The notes under the pieces are model-generated. The model did not search any database. It was not told the DNA's origin and worked only from the letters and a program-made list of their open reading frames with translations. A stretch of 64,000 nt of DNA from Phycomyces nitens (Eukaryota > Mucoromycota > Mucoromycetes > Mucorales > Phycomycetaceae), in assembly GCA_022702545.1 (NCBI GenBank), contig JAHRBC010000001.1, forward strand, positions 8,060,001 to 8,124,000, in the 5' to 3' direction. Below are positions 12,754 through 25,356 of the stretch, one piece after another (position 1 is the first letter of the stretch; every line of letters starts with the position of its first letter). Made by a program: the position numbers and the translations under genes.

Positions 12754-14683
12754 AGTCTTGTGCTTTATGTTTAGTGTGTCAGGTATACCCTGAATTGCTC
12801 TCATTAGGACTATAATGGCCACATTGCTATGAGTGACAAGCCATGTATAGTAATGTCTAATCATGCTTGTTTTATATTCCAATCATCTAAGCAGTCAATG
12901 TTTAGAGTCAAGAGTACCAGCTGGCTTTCACCCAAACAAGCCCTTGTCGACTATTATTCTAGCCTCTTGAGAACCATTGGAACCGCTGAAACCATTAAAA
13001 CCATTAAAACCATTGGAACAATTGCTGGCTTGAAAGATAGATTACCATTCTTTTCTTGGGTGCACCTCCAAGGTCAGTAGAACAATGGTCTCTTGAGCAA
13101 TATTTGCTCAACACACCCAAACTCTCTTTGTCTCATATGTCTGAGCAGCTTCTGATCTTGTGATATAATTTATGCTCAACTGACAATACCTTGAATGCAT
13201 TTGGTTATTAATATTGTGCCATACTTTATGACTGTCGACACCAGTACATCCTAATTGGTATATCTACTCTGAAATAATCTACATGATAAACAGCCTTGGC
13301 TTGGCAAATGCTGACCAATATTTTATGTTTCTACACACCATGTTGAATGTTTTGATAAAGAGTCTATTTCTGATGTCCAGGGCCTTGTATCATTATTATT
13401 TAATTGCCTGGATCACATCAACATTTCAATACACTATCCCTCACATTATTTCCCAAAAGCAGCCTAGCGAACAAAAAATAATACTTGATCTGTGCTATTA
13501 TTACCTGTTTGAATCGAAACTTGATTTTGGTAAACTTTGACTACATGTTTAGCCAAAGATTGTCAACATTTTCTTTTTCAAGCCCAAGAACCTGGAGTTG
13601 TCCTAAACCTGTCAGTAATTGTCTATCTAGTGTGTACAACAGTACATTTGCCTATAGAAATGTTGTTGAATTGCAAAGACAGGAATTCCAGATTGGCTTG
13701 TCGTTTCTCCAAATCACTTTGGATTCATCTTGGGTTTATATACTAAAGAAGAAGAAGAAAAAAGCTGTCTTCTTTTTTTTTGTGCTAAACATTTATAGGT
13801 AAGCTCCAGACACTGCAGTTTTGCTCTCTAAAAAAAAGTCGAGCTACAGTTAATCAAGGTTTTCAACTTTACATGGTTTACAAAACAAAAATTGGATCTT
13901 GTAAAAAGGGTTCTATGGTCAAGTATGGCTTGCAATAGGGAGTCAATGGTGCATATGAAAGGCACAAATGGCCTTCTTAAAACCATCAAAGTCACCTTGT
14001 ATTACCAGACGAATGGTCCATGAATCTATTATGAGTAATATTTAAAACAATAGGCAAACTAAATGCTGTATATGTATATTCTGAAAGCCTAATCCTCTAT
14101 AGATCTTTTGGGGGACATGGTATCACACCCTAAAATAAAAATCATTTCTCGAGTATTTCTATCGCCATCACCCAGTCTCTCTCTCTCTGTTTTTTATTCA
14201 GCCACTGTCCCAAGTATTTTTTTCTTTTAGTAGGCTTGTAAACGGCATTGACTCTTTATCATAGTCAATACTTTATTAGTGTGGACAACATTGGTCTATG
14301 CTAAGAATCATTTATTCACTTTTTGCTAAATCGCCTTTATTTGAAGTCTAGCTACTCTAAACATGCCATGCTATGCCATCATCTGCCCGTGTGGAAAGTA
14401 TTGGGATGATGTTATAGCTTTTATCATCTATTGAAAGGCCAACAAATCATTTGAAATATACTTTTTTTCTTTTAAAAAAAAGAATCCTCTTGATACTCCT
14501 TTGTTTTGGTTGCTTTGAATCTAAATTGGCTGGTGTTGGCGTAAAGAAGCCGATCAAGGCTGTGATCATGAAAACCATACTTGAAAAGAAAAAGAAAAAA
14601 GCCCCATTGGCGTTCTGTCTGGATGTCATTAATCATTATATAATTAACTAGAATAGCCTTGGCTTGACTATCGATATATTTGT

Positions 14684-14701
14684 CCCCCCCCCCCCCCCCC
14701 C
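14684..14701. repeat. Poly(C) run of 18
   Basis: Eighteen consecutive C in an otherwise AT-rich region; unusual in composition for this genome. No gene is attached to it. Confidence 0.9.
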
Positions 14702-14763
14702 TCCCCTTTATAATAACATGAAAATCACAAATACTGCTATAGTTTTATTTATTTTAAAGACAA

Positions 14764-14794
<31 letters not shown>

Positions 14795-15082
14795 GATGAG
14801 CATTATTCGGCTTTCGGTACTCCTTTGACTTTGACACCTTGTTAATGAGCCTTCTATGTAGAATTCCTATATTTATTTTAGGAACACAAAATGTTACATC
14901 TAGTGTTACCTTATTCACACACCCAAGTGACGTATCCTGTTGAGGAGGAGAGCCAAAATAAATATACATAAAAAATGAAGAGAAAGCAGGATGGAGGTGA
15001 CAAAAGGGTTTATTTTGTTTGAAGTCCACCGTATCTGCTTCTTTCTCTTTCAAAGAATTTTTTCTTGATATATTAAAAAAAA

Positions 15083-15942
15083 ATGGCAAGTTCCCCAGGC
15101 CCCCCTCCCCCTCCCTCCTCACTTTAGATGATTATTGTCTTGGTCGAATGTCAAGGTCGAATGTGTGTTTTTTTTAATCTAACAAGACCAACACTCCTTC
15201 ATCTTAGGCTGACCAACTCACTGAAGAACAAATCGCAGAGTTCAAGGAGGCGTTCTCTTTATTCGATAAGGATGGCGATGGTTCCATTACCACCAAGGAA
15301 CTCGGTACCGTCATGCGTTCCCTTAACCTCAACCCTACTGAGGCTGAGCTCCAGGATATGGTAAGGGTCTCTTATTTGAAGCCAAGCCAAGATATTTTTA
15401 ATATTAACCATATATTTATGGTAAAGGTCAACGAGGTCGATAGTGATGGCAACGGAACCATTGATTTCAGTGAGTTCTTGACCATGCTCGCCAGGTAAGC
15501 CGCCTACAGGACTTGCAAAATAAGAATAAATCAATTTACCAATATATAATCTTTGTACCTGCAGAAAGATGAAGGACACCGACTCTCAAGAAGAGATCCA
15601 GGAAGCCTTCAAGGTATTTGACAAGGATGGAAACGGTTACATCTCTGCTGCCGAACTTCGTCATGTCATGACTTCTCTTGGTACGTGTTTAGCTCTTTAT
15701 GTATTTTACTACCAAAGCATACTAATGTCATTAAATAAATAGGCGAGAAGCTGACTGAAGAAGAAGTCGATGAGATGATTCGTGAGGCTGATGTTGACGG
15801 TGATGGTCAGATCAACTACGAAGAGTTTGTCAAGATGATGGTAAGATTTGATTGAAGATCAAGCTCCCCCCTCCCCCCTTTTTTTGCTATTATTATTATT
15901 TTATACTAATCAAATACAATGTGCTTGTAGATGTCAAAGTAA
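15083..15942 (+). CDS. CMD1: Calmodulin
   Basis: Six coding exons (15083-15085, 15208-15360, 15427-15494, 15565-15680, 15743-15840, 15931-15942) give 149 residues, the canonical length. Four EF-hand loops are intact: [36 protein letters not shown] and [12 protein letters not shown]. The protein is the cytosolic calcium sensor that activates calcineurin and calmodulin-dependent kinases. The first coding exon is only the ATG codon. Its intron starts GCAAGT, a GC donor, because no ATG|GT donor exists nearby and exon 2 opens with GCT-GAC-CAA (ADQ) directly after an AG. Reading through the ATG instead meets a stop after 14 codons. The last exon encodes MSK and the stop. An AATAAA lies at about 16099. 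The gene converges on the methyltransferase gene. Confidence 0.95.
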
Positions 15943-16380
15943 ATAATTAAACAAAAGAAAAAGAAAGTACCTCTTGTACATTTTTCTTTCACGCCCCATG
16001 TATGTATGTATGTGTGTGTGTATATATGTGTGTGCGTGTGTGTGCGTGTACGCGTGTGGGTGGGGTTTTGTATCAAACTCTCGAGTACCAAGTATATCAA
16101 ATAAACCTTTTTATATAATATAATAATCATTTGTTTGGAATACAGTTCCATTTAAGCGGTAAAGAAGTGTATGATAATTTAAACAGAGGCAGAGTTAATT
16201 TTTTTTTGTTCTCTGGACCAGGTTTGTGTTACCAACCGAGGAACCGCGCGGTTCCTCATATATGTATTTCCCTCAGGCTTATTTTTATCTTGGCTATTTA
16301 ATCTCTTTAATTTCCTTTTTTTTTAAAAAAGAGTTATTATTATTATTATATTTTGTTTTATTATTACTATTATTACTATT

Positions 16381-16432
<52 letters not shown>

Positions 16433-16597
16433 GTGTATAGTGGGCTTCTCTAATTTGATCCTACTGCATATAAAATGTACATAATAAAGGGTTACAGTAG
16501 ATTGTTTTTTTCTTTTCTTTTCAAGGAATCAATATACATGTATAATACATATATGCATATGGATTATATATAAGAAAAAAAGGGGGGGCATGTAGGA
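15943..16597. other. Convergent spacer with a TTA/ATT repeat block
   Basis: The 3' UTR of calmodulin contains GT-rich sequence (16008-16050) and a long imperfect (TTA)n block at 16335-16433. I see no gene. The plus-strand Leu-rich frame across the block is a repeat artefact. Confidence 0.6.
16335..16433. repeat. Imperfect (TTA)n microsatellite
   Basis: About 100 bases of TTA units with occasional ACT and GT interruptions between two convergent genes. Confidence 0.9.
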
Positions 16598-18169
16598 TTA
16601 GCTACGGCCATCAGGCTTTCTGGCCGTCCATATCTTCCATTTCATTGTACACTTTCGCTCCTCTAGCTCCTCTAGGGCCATGGTACAAAGGTTGTCATAG
16701 TAATCGCTCTCGACGCCGAGTTCAACCACCCACCAGAGACGCATAGATTGAAACATTGCCTTGGTCTGTAGCTTATACAGAAACCCCTGCTCTTTTTGGG
16801 CTACGATGAAATAGTATTATAGATGAGTCTTTATGTATTCACAGACTGGGGGGGTTAAGACGACACATACCATCATCGGCTGGCCATTCTCCAACAGGCA
16901 CATCTAGATCTAGGGTCTCAAGGTCTACAAAACCAGCTTGTAGCAACTTGTCCTCCAGACCTTCTATATACTCCATTTCGATACTCAGGCCCTGGGCGAC
17001 CTTCATGAACCATTCGTTGGCAAGTGAGAGGATGGGTCCAGGATTAGAGAAACTGAAAGCTATTGAAAATTGTCAGTAAAATAATAAATAGCAACCAAAA
17101 AAACAAAAAATCAAAAGGGTATAAAATATTACAATGTTCGACCAGTTCAATCCGTCCGTTCGGCTTCAATACCCGATATATCTCGTCCAGCAACCCAGCC
17201 CATCGTGCTGCTGGGACAACTGTCGCCACGTCTCGTTGAAAGACATAATCAAACGTGCAACTAGGAAACTCTAGTGGTACAAGGATATCGCCATATTGAT
17301 ACTTTACGTTCTTTGCTCTTTCTGCCCCATTTAGTTGTCTGATTGAGAGCTCCTTTTCATGGTGATCGAGTCCGGTAAAATTATCGAATTCTTGTACACT
17401 TGGCAATGTATCGATACCAATTACCTCGCACAAAGGAAATTTCTGGCCTATTTCCAGTGCCCACAGACCTAGGAAAGGTAAAAAAAAAAAAGATTTATAT
17501 TGCAGATCAAAAAAAAATTATTATCATCTTTTTACCTATGCCACAGGCAATCTCGAGGATCTTCTTTGGGTTCTCTAGCTTTACTCTTGTGTTTGATCCA
17601 AAGGTCTGCTTGAGTACATAATGCTATGATTTTTTATTAGAACTAATAGCATTATCATTATCATCATCGCAATGATCCTTACTTGACGTGTTTGCCTAGA
17701 CAGATTAATTAGTTGTGAATTTAGAAAAAGGCAATGTTGATTCCTACCTGTCATATTCCTTTTCTGCACCGTATTCAAAGTAAAAAGGGTCTTTTGTGCC
17801 TAGGATCGTCTTGTTTTTGAGTGCACGAGTCAGATAAGATAGGTCGATATCGCCAAATACAGGGTGATTCATTATGTTGTATTCTTCGTCAGGGCAACTG
17901 GATATCATGCTGCTTCCAAACGAGCTTGATTCGGATGATTTTGAATGGTTATATGAGGTTTGGTGTGAATGCTTTATAAAGTCTTTGGAAGTGAACTTTG
18001 TTGGGGATTGGACTGATATGCTAGAAATAAAACTATCATGTTCGGATTCTTTTGGGTCTTTTGTTTTTGTTGATTTGGTTTGTGACAGAATGCTGGGTAG
18101 GATGCCCTTTCGACGAGACCGACTTTTGGAGTGTTTACGACCGGACTCTTTGCTTAACTGGCCTCCCAT
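16598..18169 (-). CDS. Class I SAM-dependent methyltransferase (methyltransf_11/25 type)
   Basis: Seven exons (18169-17748, 17695-17683, 17623-17536, 17468-17133, 17059-16871, 16800-16598 after allowing the 13-nt second exon) encode 416 residues. Residues 1-130 are a basic and Ser-rich, probably disordered N-terminus. The catalytic part opens with RQTRQHYVLKQ, then motif I ILEIACGIGLWALEIG (SAM glycine loop), an acidic strand end VIGIDTL, YQYGDILVPLEFP, and the post-motif LDEIYRVLKPNGRIELVEH. This pattern is common in the expanded fungal methyltransferase family; the substrate is unknown. Exon 2 is a 13-nt microexon (17695-17683). It supplies the RQTRQ junction seen in relatives, so it is well supported. 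The gene is convergent with calmodulin. Confidence 0.88.
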
Positions 18170-19881
18170 TCTATATAGTGCCAAGAAGAAGAAGAAATAA
18201 AAGAAAAAGAAGAAAAAGATGAATGGAACAAGAAGGGTTGTGGCTGTAAAAAAAATGGCAAGGACGGGGAATTATTAAACTTGAAGCTCTTTTTTTTTTC
18301 TTTTTTCTTTTTTCCTGTGCTACTTCTTGAGCTGCAGCCGAAATGTTCTGGTGCTACACACCTGACTTTCATGTCTTGATGTAGGACTCAATAATATGAT
18401 TGGAATATCAGTCCATTTCATGTTACTAGACATTATATATATAACCTTGTGGAATGCAGGATTATTACTAGAAATTTACCAATAGCCTTATCAATGGATC
18501 TCGAAACAGAGTCACATCCATCTTGTTCTAATGTCATTCAAAGGCAACCCGTCTTGAGAAAGGCCAGACAGAGCTCTCTCATTTTAGGGCCTTATTGTCC
18601 TATTATTTGAGCATCAAACGTTGTGCCAAGCTCAACAAATGTGTCCAATTTTGTATAATTGTATTGTAATTTAGCATCTAAATTAAATATAAACTTGTTA
18701 TATTGCTAGTTCATAATAATAACAGCAGTAATGAATAAAGGTTATCTTTGTTCTGGAAGATAAGAGTTGGCCACAATTGTCTCGAGTTAAATATGCAGAA
18801 AGATTACCCCGAGTGTTTGGACTGCAAAAGCTCAAGGGTTTAGAATATATATATAAATATAGAATCAATAAACAGAGCAGGCATCAAGGCAGGATTCTGC
18901 AATAATTTAATAATCATCAAGTCTAACCTCCAAAGGCTGCCATTCCATCAAAGCAACAATGGTCACAAGCATTGGACCAAATTCTTTTATATTATTATTA
19001 TTATTATTATTGAGCTATTGTTTTCCCATCTCACAAAGAAAAAAAAAGAGAAAAAAAAAGTCTAAACTACAGAAGCTTACATTTCCATCTCCTTATCTGA
19101 TCGAGTGCTTTTTGTCCCAAACTCGAATGCTTAAAGAGATTGTCTCTATCTTGATTGAATAAAGACTCTCATTAGCAACCTTGGGGATGGGGAGGGAGTA
19201 GAAAGGTTTATTGACAGATACATTGGGCCTTGAAGCCAATGCTTTTGACTTGTACAATAATAACCATTCTGGTATGAAAATTCATTCTAAAAACACTAAT
19301 AAATTCAATTGTATAATAATCGGCTCCCAGCGATTTGTGTGTTACCAATCGACGGAGATCTGTGAGCCAAAAGAGACTCTAGAAGGTTTGTATAGGCTGG
19401 ACAGTCAGCTGACAGCATAAAATGTAGAGAGCAAACATGTAGATATCATATTATTATTTATATATTGAAGCCTAGAGATAAGACAGACTGGGAACTAGGC
19501 ACAAATACCAAAAACAAAAACAAAACAAAAAAGTCTAGAGTAGTACCCCTGGATATTTTGAAAGAGTCCATCTGCTTTTTATTTTATTTTATTTTTATTT
19601 TTTATTTCCATGGCGCTAAATGGCTGGGAATCATATAGAGGCAAATGTGGGCCTGTGATATTATTTCCCGGGCATATATAGTGGTGAGACTTTGTCCTTT
19701 AGAAGAAGTTGGCAACGAGTTAGCTGTCTACGGAGATATATGATTTTTTGTAGATATCCATGACTTAAATATAGATTATTATTATTATTATTTCAAAAAG
19801 ATGCGGTTGTATTATACATTTATTCAACCTCTTGACATTCTAGCAGCCCTTTTTTTTTTAATTGATATCAAAAAGAATAAA

Positions 19882-19932
<51 letters not shown>
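19882..19932. repeat. (ATT)n microsatellite
   Basis: About 17 uninterrupted ATT units in the gene desert. The Leu and Asn runs read across it are artefacts. Confidence 0.9.
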
Positions 19933-19934
<2 letters not shown>

Positions 19935-20149
19935 AACCCAAAGCACTCTTGGTCTCTAGATACCACAATGTGTGTGTGTGTGTCCACAAGGCAATTAGTA
20001 TTCTTTCGGATACCCCAGACAATGACAAAAACCTTGATACCTGTGATCCCATAATCACCCTCCGCTGGCTAGAGACAAGGGGAAAAAAAAGCGCACAAGG
20101 TTACATGGGGTGCAAGAAGAGGCTGATTCAAATTGAGGAATAATTTTGT

Positions 20150-20900
20150 CAATCCCAGCTATACAAAAGAATGATCGATGGGTCGCTCAATAACGCGAAT
20201 AAGGTCAGGGAACCTGAGTACAGAAACTGTGAAAAAGGGCGGTGTGTAATCGGGTAGCAGTCAAAACGTGCGTATTGTTCCAAGTACAGGGGCGGCGATA
20301 ATGTGGCAAGATATATCAATGGAGCCGAAAAACCAAAACCAAAACCAAAAATAAAAAAATAAAGGTCGATATCAAGGTCAGGCTATCTCGGCAAAAGAAA
20401 ACGACAGGAGACCAATGCTGTTATCAATAGATAGTAGACTGTTGCGAGTATTGGGCATCAATAGATTAGGCAATTTACAGCAGTTGGCGTGTCTTTTCTT
20501 TGAAAAAAGAAAGTGTCATAGACTTAGGTTTCCAAACCTTGGTTTCCAAACCTTGTCTCTATTGAATACATTTTATCAATAGATAGTGTGGGTGATACGC
20601 ATTTCTATCCTTAATTATGCTTTGAGTTCTATCATGAGTACTAGGGCGCGATAGTATTCTAGGTGTTAATCAATCACCCCACTGATCTGAATGTTTTCCG
20701 CGGCAGGCCTCTGTGAGGTGAGCAAGACACAGTGAGTAAATCTCCTGTGGGAATATGGTGTTTGTCATGGGATGTCACATTACGGAACCTGGATGTGAAT
20801 AACATCCGGATCCAGTTGAGGAGCGCTTTAACTACACGTCCTTGCCTTTTAATAACTCTACATTGGCCGAGAATCGGAACAAATTTAAAGTTGGGCCTGC
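20150..20900. other. GC-richer island, possible decayed repeat
   Basis: This stretch stands out from its AT-rich flanks by higher GC and few homopolymers. It holds repeated words (TTATCAATAGATAGT at about 20419 and 20573) and a tandem 14-mer at 20527-20554. A plus-strand frame at 20732-20914 reads through it but matches nothing I recognise. It may be a remnant of a mobile element. Confidence 0.3.
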
Positions 20901-22018
20901 CTCTCTTACTTTAAGTAAGCCAAAAACGATTATATATATATATTTGAAGTTTTAAGCAGTCGATCGATCATTGTACTTTTATAACACGATGAAATTTGTT
21001 TCGCCGAATATAAAGAGGCCAAGACCTTTTTAAGATGCAAAGACGAAATAGTTTGTACTTTTGAGCCAACAAAAAAAACATACATGACGCTTGGTTGGCC
21101 GTGTACGATGTGTTACTAAACGAGAGTAGAGTTAGTTTTCATAAATTATCTTTCTTGTCATGAAGCCCGTTTGTAACCCGTTTATAGATCAAGCCAAAAA
21201 GTCCAAGGCACGGACACGAGTATGGCGAGGCTTTGTTCATTGGGAAAGAATATTTGTAAATATGATGAGAATTATTGCTATTTTTAGTATTCTTTTTATA
21301 TATACACATATTTACTATTATTATTACTATTCTTTAGTGTCAATACAGTGGTTTCTAGACAAGCTATTGGCGCACCACCTGTGGATGATATATACATAAA
21401 GCCATGCACTTTATTATTTAATAACAGGGTTATATTGTATACATTATACTTGTCAATCTTGCTGTTAATGTCTCCAATGTCTATTGTATAAAATTACACA
21501 TCATCTAAAGATAATAAATCATTATTTTTGCAAGAGTTTTGAAGCTAGAAGAAAGAAAGAAGAAGAAAACCATTATGTAGCTTTACAAGATACTGATGGA
21601 ATAAACAAGGTGCCAATCAAACCATTTTTTCATCCGATAACTCTTGTTTTATACCCATTGATTTTAAAATGGCATAAATGTCATTTTTTTTGTGCCTAGA
21701 TATTGAATAAAGTAACAGGCGCTGCTACGTACTACTTTGTTAATATATTGCAGAATATCTTGCAAGGTTGTATAATTGACATGAGCTTATTTGACTATAA
21801 AATAAATGTAAATGTGATATACTTTGATCGGTACATTACTTTTATGTATAAAGTTGGATGTCAAGTTTAATAATGGGAATTTGTTATAAAAAGGTATATT
21901 ATTATAATTAATCTAATCATGTCCTTTCTAAATAATCAATCGCGGTAACTTTACATAGAATGGCGAATGGGGGAAAGAAAAAAGAAAACTTGACCAAGGC
22001 TTAAACGGCTCTGCCATA

Positions 22019-22040
22019 TGACTACACCATGGTGTAGTCA
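22019..22040. repeat. Perfect 22-bp palindrome
   Basis: The sequence reads TGACTACACCA and its exact reverse complement with no spacer, centred on CCATGG. It could form a cruciform or be a dyad binding site. There is no gene within 3 kb. Confidence 0.85.
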
Positions 22041-24240
22041 AATATAGAGAGCTTCACGAGCTTGGGATCAATTTTGGAAGACAAATTAAACCATGTAAAA
22101 AAAAGGGGGTAGAGACTAGTGAAAATATTAAAATAAAAAGAAATAGCAAAATACTAACAGTTATAAATAAGCAATCAATTTCACCATTTTCTATATATAT
22201 TTTGAATCATTCCAAAAAAAAGAAAAAAGAAACTGCCTTTACAATTCAATGGTTAGTGAAACTAGTGACACAAAACATCAGTAATGGAAATATAGCCATT
22301 GTGCTAATGTGTGGTCCAAGTTGACAATTAAACAAGATTTTTTATAGGACAATGGGAAAGAAAAAAAAGAAGGTATTTTTGGGTGCCGAGAACGTTGGAT
22401 TGTATTACTTTTCCTTTTATTTGCCTCTACCTTTTTTGAAGACAAATACACGAGTGTAGATAAAAATGGCAATAAAGCGTGTACAAAGGTTTGAGTCAAA
22501 TGTTACGCGTGTCAAAAGTAGGAAAGCCGGTCAATGCGAGTAAAATATAATGGATGAGCTATAAAATAAAAAAATAAAGAACAACGGAGATGCATAAGAG
22601 CCTTGGGAATTAAGCAAATAATGGTTAGTCAGGAACCAATGCATCTAAAAATACTTGTATGATGGTAGAAACATTCATGTGAGATGATGATGCTGATGGT
22701 AATGAGTCGTACTGAAATTTATCAAGTTTACTGGGTCAGTTACTATAAGATTTATTCCAAGAAATTTGAGCATGGTTATAGCGTGTATTACAAATTGTTT
22801 GCAAAGCAATTGTTTTTTGTTTAAATAATAATGAATAAACCAAAAATCTTTATATCTAATAGAGCTGTATCTGGCATATTTATTTAAGAATTTAAAAACA
22901 TTAAAGATGCTAGTAAAAGTTGTTGTAGAATTTTATAAACCAGGAAACAAGGTGAGCTCTTTAGATGATTGTCCAAGAGTGTCTATATGGAGTTGGGAAA
23001 CCAAGGAAAATTAGGAAAAAAAGACTTTAGCTAAAAACAAGCACAAGGCTCACACTATTACTGCACTTTCTCGGTCATTAACAATGAGTCCTGTCAGCAA
23101 GGGGTCCCGGATCTGTAATAGGTCTCATAAAAGGGCTACTTGGTGATAAAGGCAATACGCCAAATCTCATTTATGTATCCTTGGATTGTTTGAGGAATAT
23201 AATATGTATATATAAACTAATTGTGTATATTTTTTTTTCAACATTTCTGTTGGAGAGATTGCCACAAATTGACATGAAATTGTCTAGAATAATTATTCTA
23301 TACTCAATGACATCCGTATCACTACCAAAAATGAGTAGAGGAACATACCCATATGACCAAGCACATCTCTAAACCATAGGATATCCCCCAAGCTACTTTG
23401 CACCTTTACCCTAATAAAATTGATCGCATTCTTCTCCTTGGGCTCACATTATGCATAATTCCTGCCACGCTTTATTTTATTTTTTCTTTGGCAGAAAGAA
23501 TGCCAATTTGTTTATTTACTACATATGCTAAACAATAGGCTGGGACAAAGTATCTTGAGTTTTGAGCTTACAAAACATTTTGCAAATGCCATTTCTATAT
23601 GACAAAAACAGTCGTCTATCATTACTGGGAAATTATTATTATTGTTATTATTATTATTATTTAGGATAAAGATTTGTATTTGAATTAAACAAATTGAAGA
23701 ATACAAAGATTAGACTTAATTACGATTGAACTTATTGTTCAGAATCATTAGTAATACATCTAATATTCCTATCTGACATCTTATCTCTCTTGATATCTAT
23801 ACAAGTTTTAATATCAGTTATGCTTTATTAAATAATAAAGCTCCCCTTGATAATCAAGCATTCTTATCTAAAGTATACCAACACAAGGAATCATCATTTG
23901 TTTGAAATGATGAAAAGCAATATATATAAAAATAACGGGACTTAAAATTCAAGTTCCTCTTATCGGTATATAAAGTGTAAACGATTCTAAAACCCAGTCT
24001 ATATTTAATATATTAAAAAGTATACTGATAAACGTATTTGATGATAGATTTTTACAAGTCTTCAATACTTTGGCTATTGAGATATCTATAGAACTGGTTT
24101 ATTTTGAGACTCTATAAGAGTAAAAACTAAAGTATAGCTGAAAAACAAAACAGCAAGAAATATATCACGGAGATTTAAATTATAATATCGGAATCTAAAA
24201 TCAAGTATATGATATTATATTTATCCAATCAGTATAGGAT

Positions 24241-24839
24241 CTATATAGACAATAAAAAATATATGTATGTATGTGTGTGTATAATAATTTCTACAACAGA
24301 AGCAAATGTACTTTGGGTATGTAGATAGTGCTCATTATGTAGAAATGAGAATGATGGGTGCTCCCAAGAAGATGCCACACTTGAGGACAGGTGAGACGGG
24401 TCAAGTATGACAGTTATTGTACAAGGATCATTGGTATCTTTACAGATATCTGGGCCCAAGGTAACCTGAAGAAATAAAAAGTACCAAACTTTATAATTTT
24501 TTTAGAGGACAAAGGGGGTAACGGATGAATTGTTGATTGGTTCTTTTTGATATCAGGATTTCTCTTTGAAAAAGCAACTTTAGAGCTTCTTGTCAGTAGT
24601 TGGCATTTAAATAGCAAGATGGTGCGTAAGTCTATAGACACTACCCCCATTATTTTTTTTACAGATATGTATAAGATGGGTATTTTTGTTTTTGGTTCTA
24701 GTGGTGGCATTATACATATCAGATCTTGTACGATTACATGGAGTACAAGCGGATAAACAAATCTCTCTATATTTTCCAAGTTTGATACAAGCCATACGCC
24801 TCGTGGAAAAAGCGTTGGAGTAAAGAGCTCCTCCCTCAT
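24241..24839 (-). other. Unassigned coding-like frames
   Basis: A 141-codon open frame (24839-24414) and a second frame after an acceptor-like TTTATTTCTTCAG (about 24467-24241) are long for such AT-rich DNA. They do not join into a protein I recognise, and codon use looks unselected. This may be a short-lived chance frame or a decayed gene. Confidence 0.18.
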
Positions 24840-25356
24840 CTATGTATGTACATATGTACGTGCGTATGTGCGTATGTCTGATTGTTCCAAACTTGATAGT
24901 CTGCATTTACAAAAGGGATTTCTATACTAATTAGCTCCAGTACTATTTGAATAAAGACACAATTAACCATATGCATTTCAAGTCTCATTTGTCAATATAG
25001 AGGGTATTTAGAAAGTATTGAAAAAGATAGACATATATTAAATACAAGTTTTTGTATCGATAGAGAATAGAAAAACAGGGTACGGTGATTGGTGAAACTG
25101 TGAATAGGCTGTATATCACAAACAACTTGTGTCATGGAATAAAGTCCTCATCTCTAAGCCCAAACCATCTTATTATTCTCCAATCTGTCCCACTACCACT
25201 TATAATGCTAAAAACAGCTTGTTTTTTTTTTTCACTGATCAAAATCGATTGATCAAAGGACAGACAGACTATCAAATGTTATGGAGCATCTTTAGTGCGT
25301 TGATGGTTTCTTAATATTGTTCTTGAATATATAGAATTATGTCTTATATCCTAATT

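Larger units (their letters stand above)
11723..15082. other. 3.4-kb gene-poor region
   Basis: No supported gene lies here. Open frames are short and in both orientations. Simple sequence includes (ATT)n at 12198-12243, a 49-bp tandem duplication at about 12650-12753, an 18-base C run at 14684-14701 and a TA run at 14765-14789. The phrases 'GAATC(T/G)AAA' and 'AGCCTTGGCTTG' recur (for example near 13290 and 14650), which hints at decayed copies of a repeat, but I cannot define its ends. Confidence 0.5.
18170..25356. other. 7.2-kb gene desert
   Basis: No gene with recognisable conservation was found on either strand. The stretch contains (ATT)n at about 18993-19012, 19882-19932 and 23634-23661, a slightly GC-richer island at 20150-20900, a perfect 22-bp palindrome at 22019-22040, and a minus-strand coding-like frame at 24240-24840. 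Most of it looks like decayed repeat or plain intergenic AT-rich DNA. The upstream region of the methyltransferase gene is included. Confidence 0.5.

Noticed and set aside
16226..16453. Leu-rich 75-codon frame
   Set aside because: Made of the (TTA)n microsatellite read in one frame.
24547..24756. Plus-strand gene in the desert
   Set aside because: Opposed by longer minus-strand frames and neither shows conserved motifs or splice structure.
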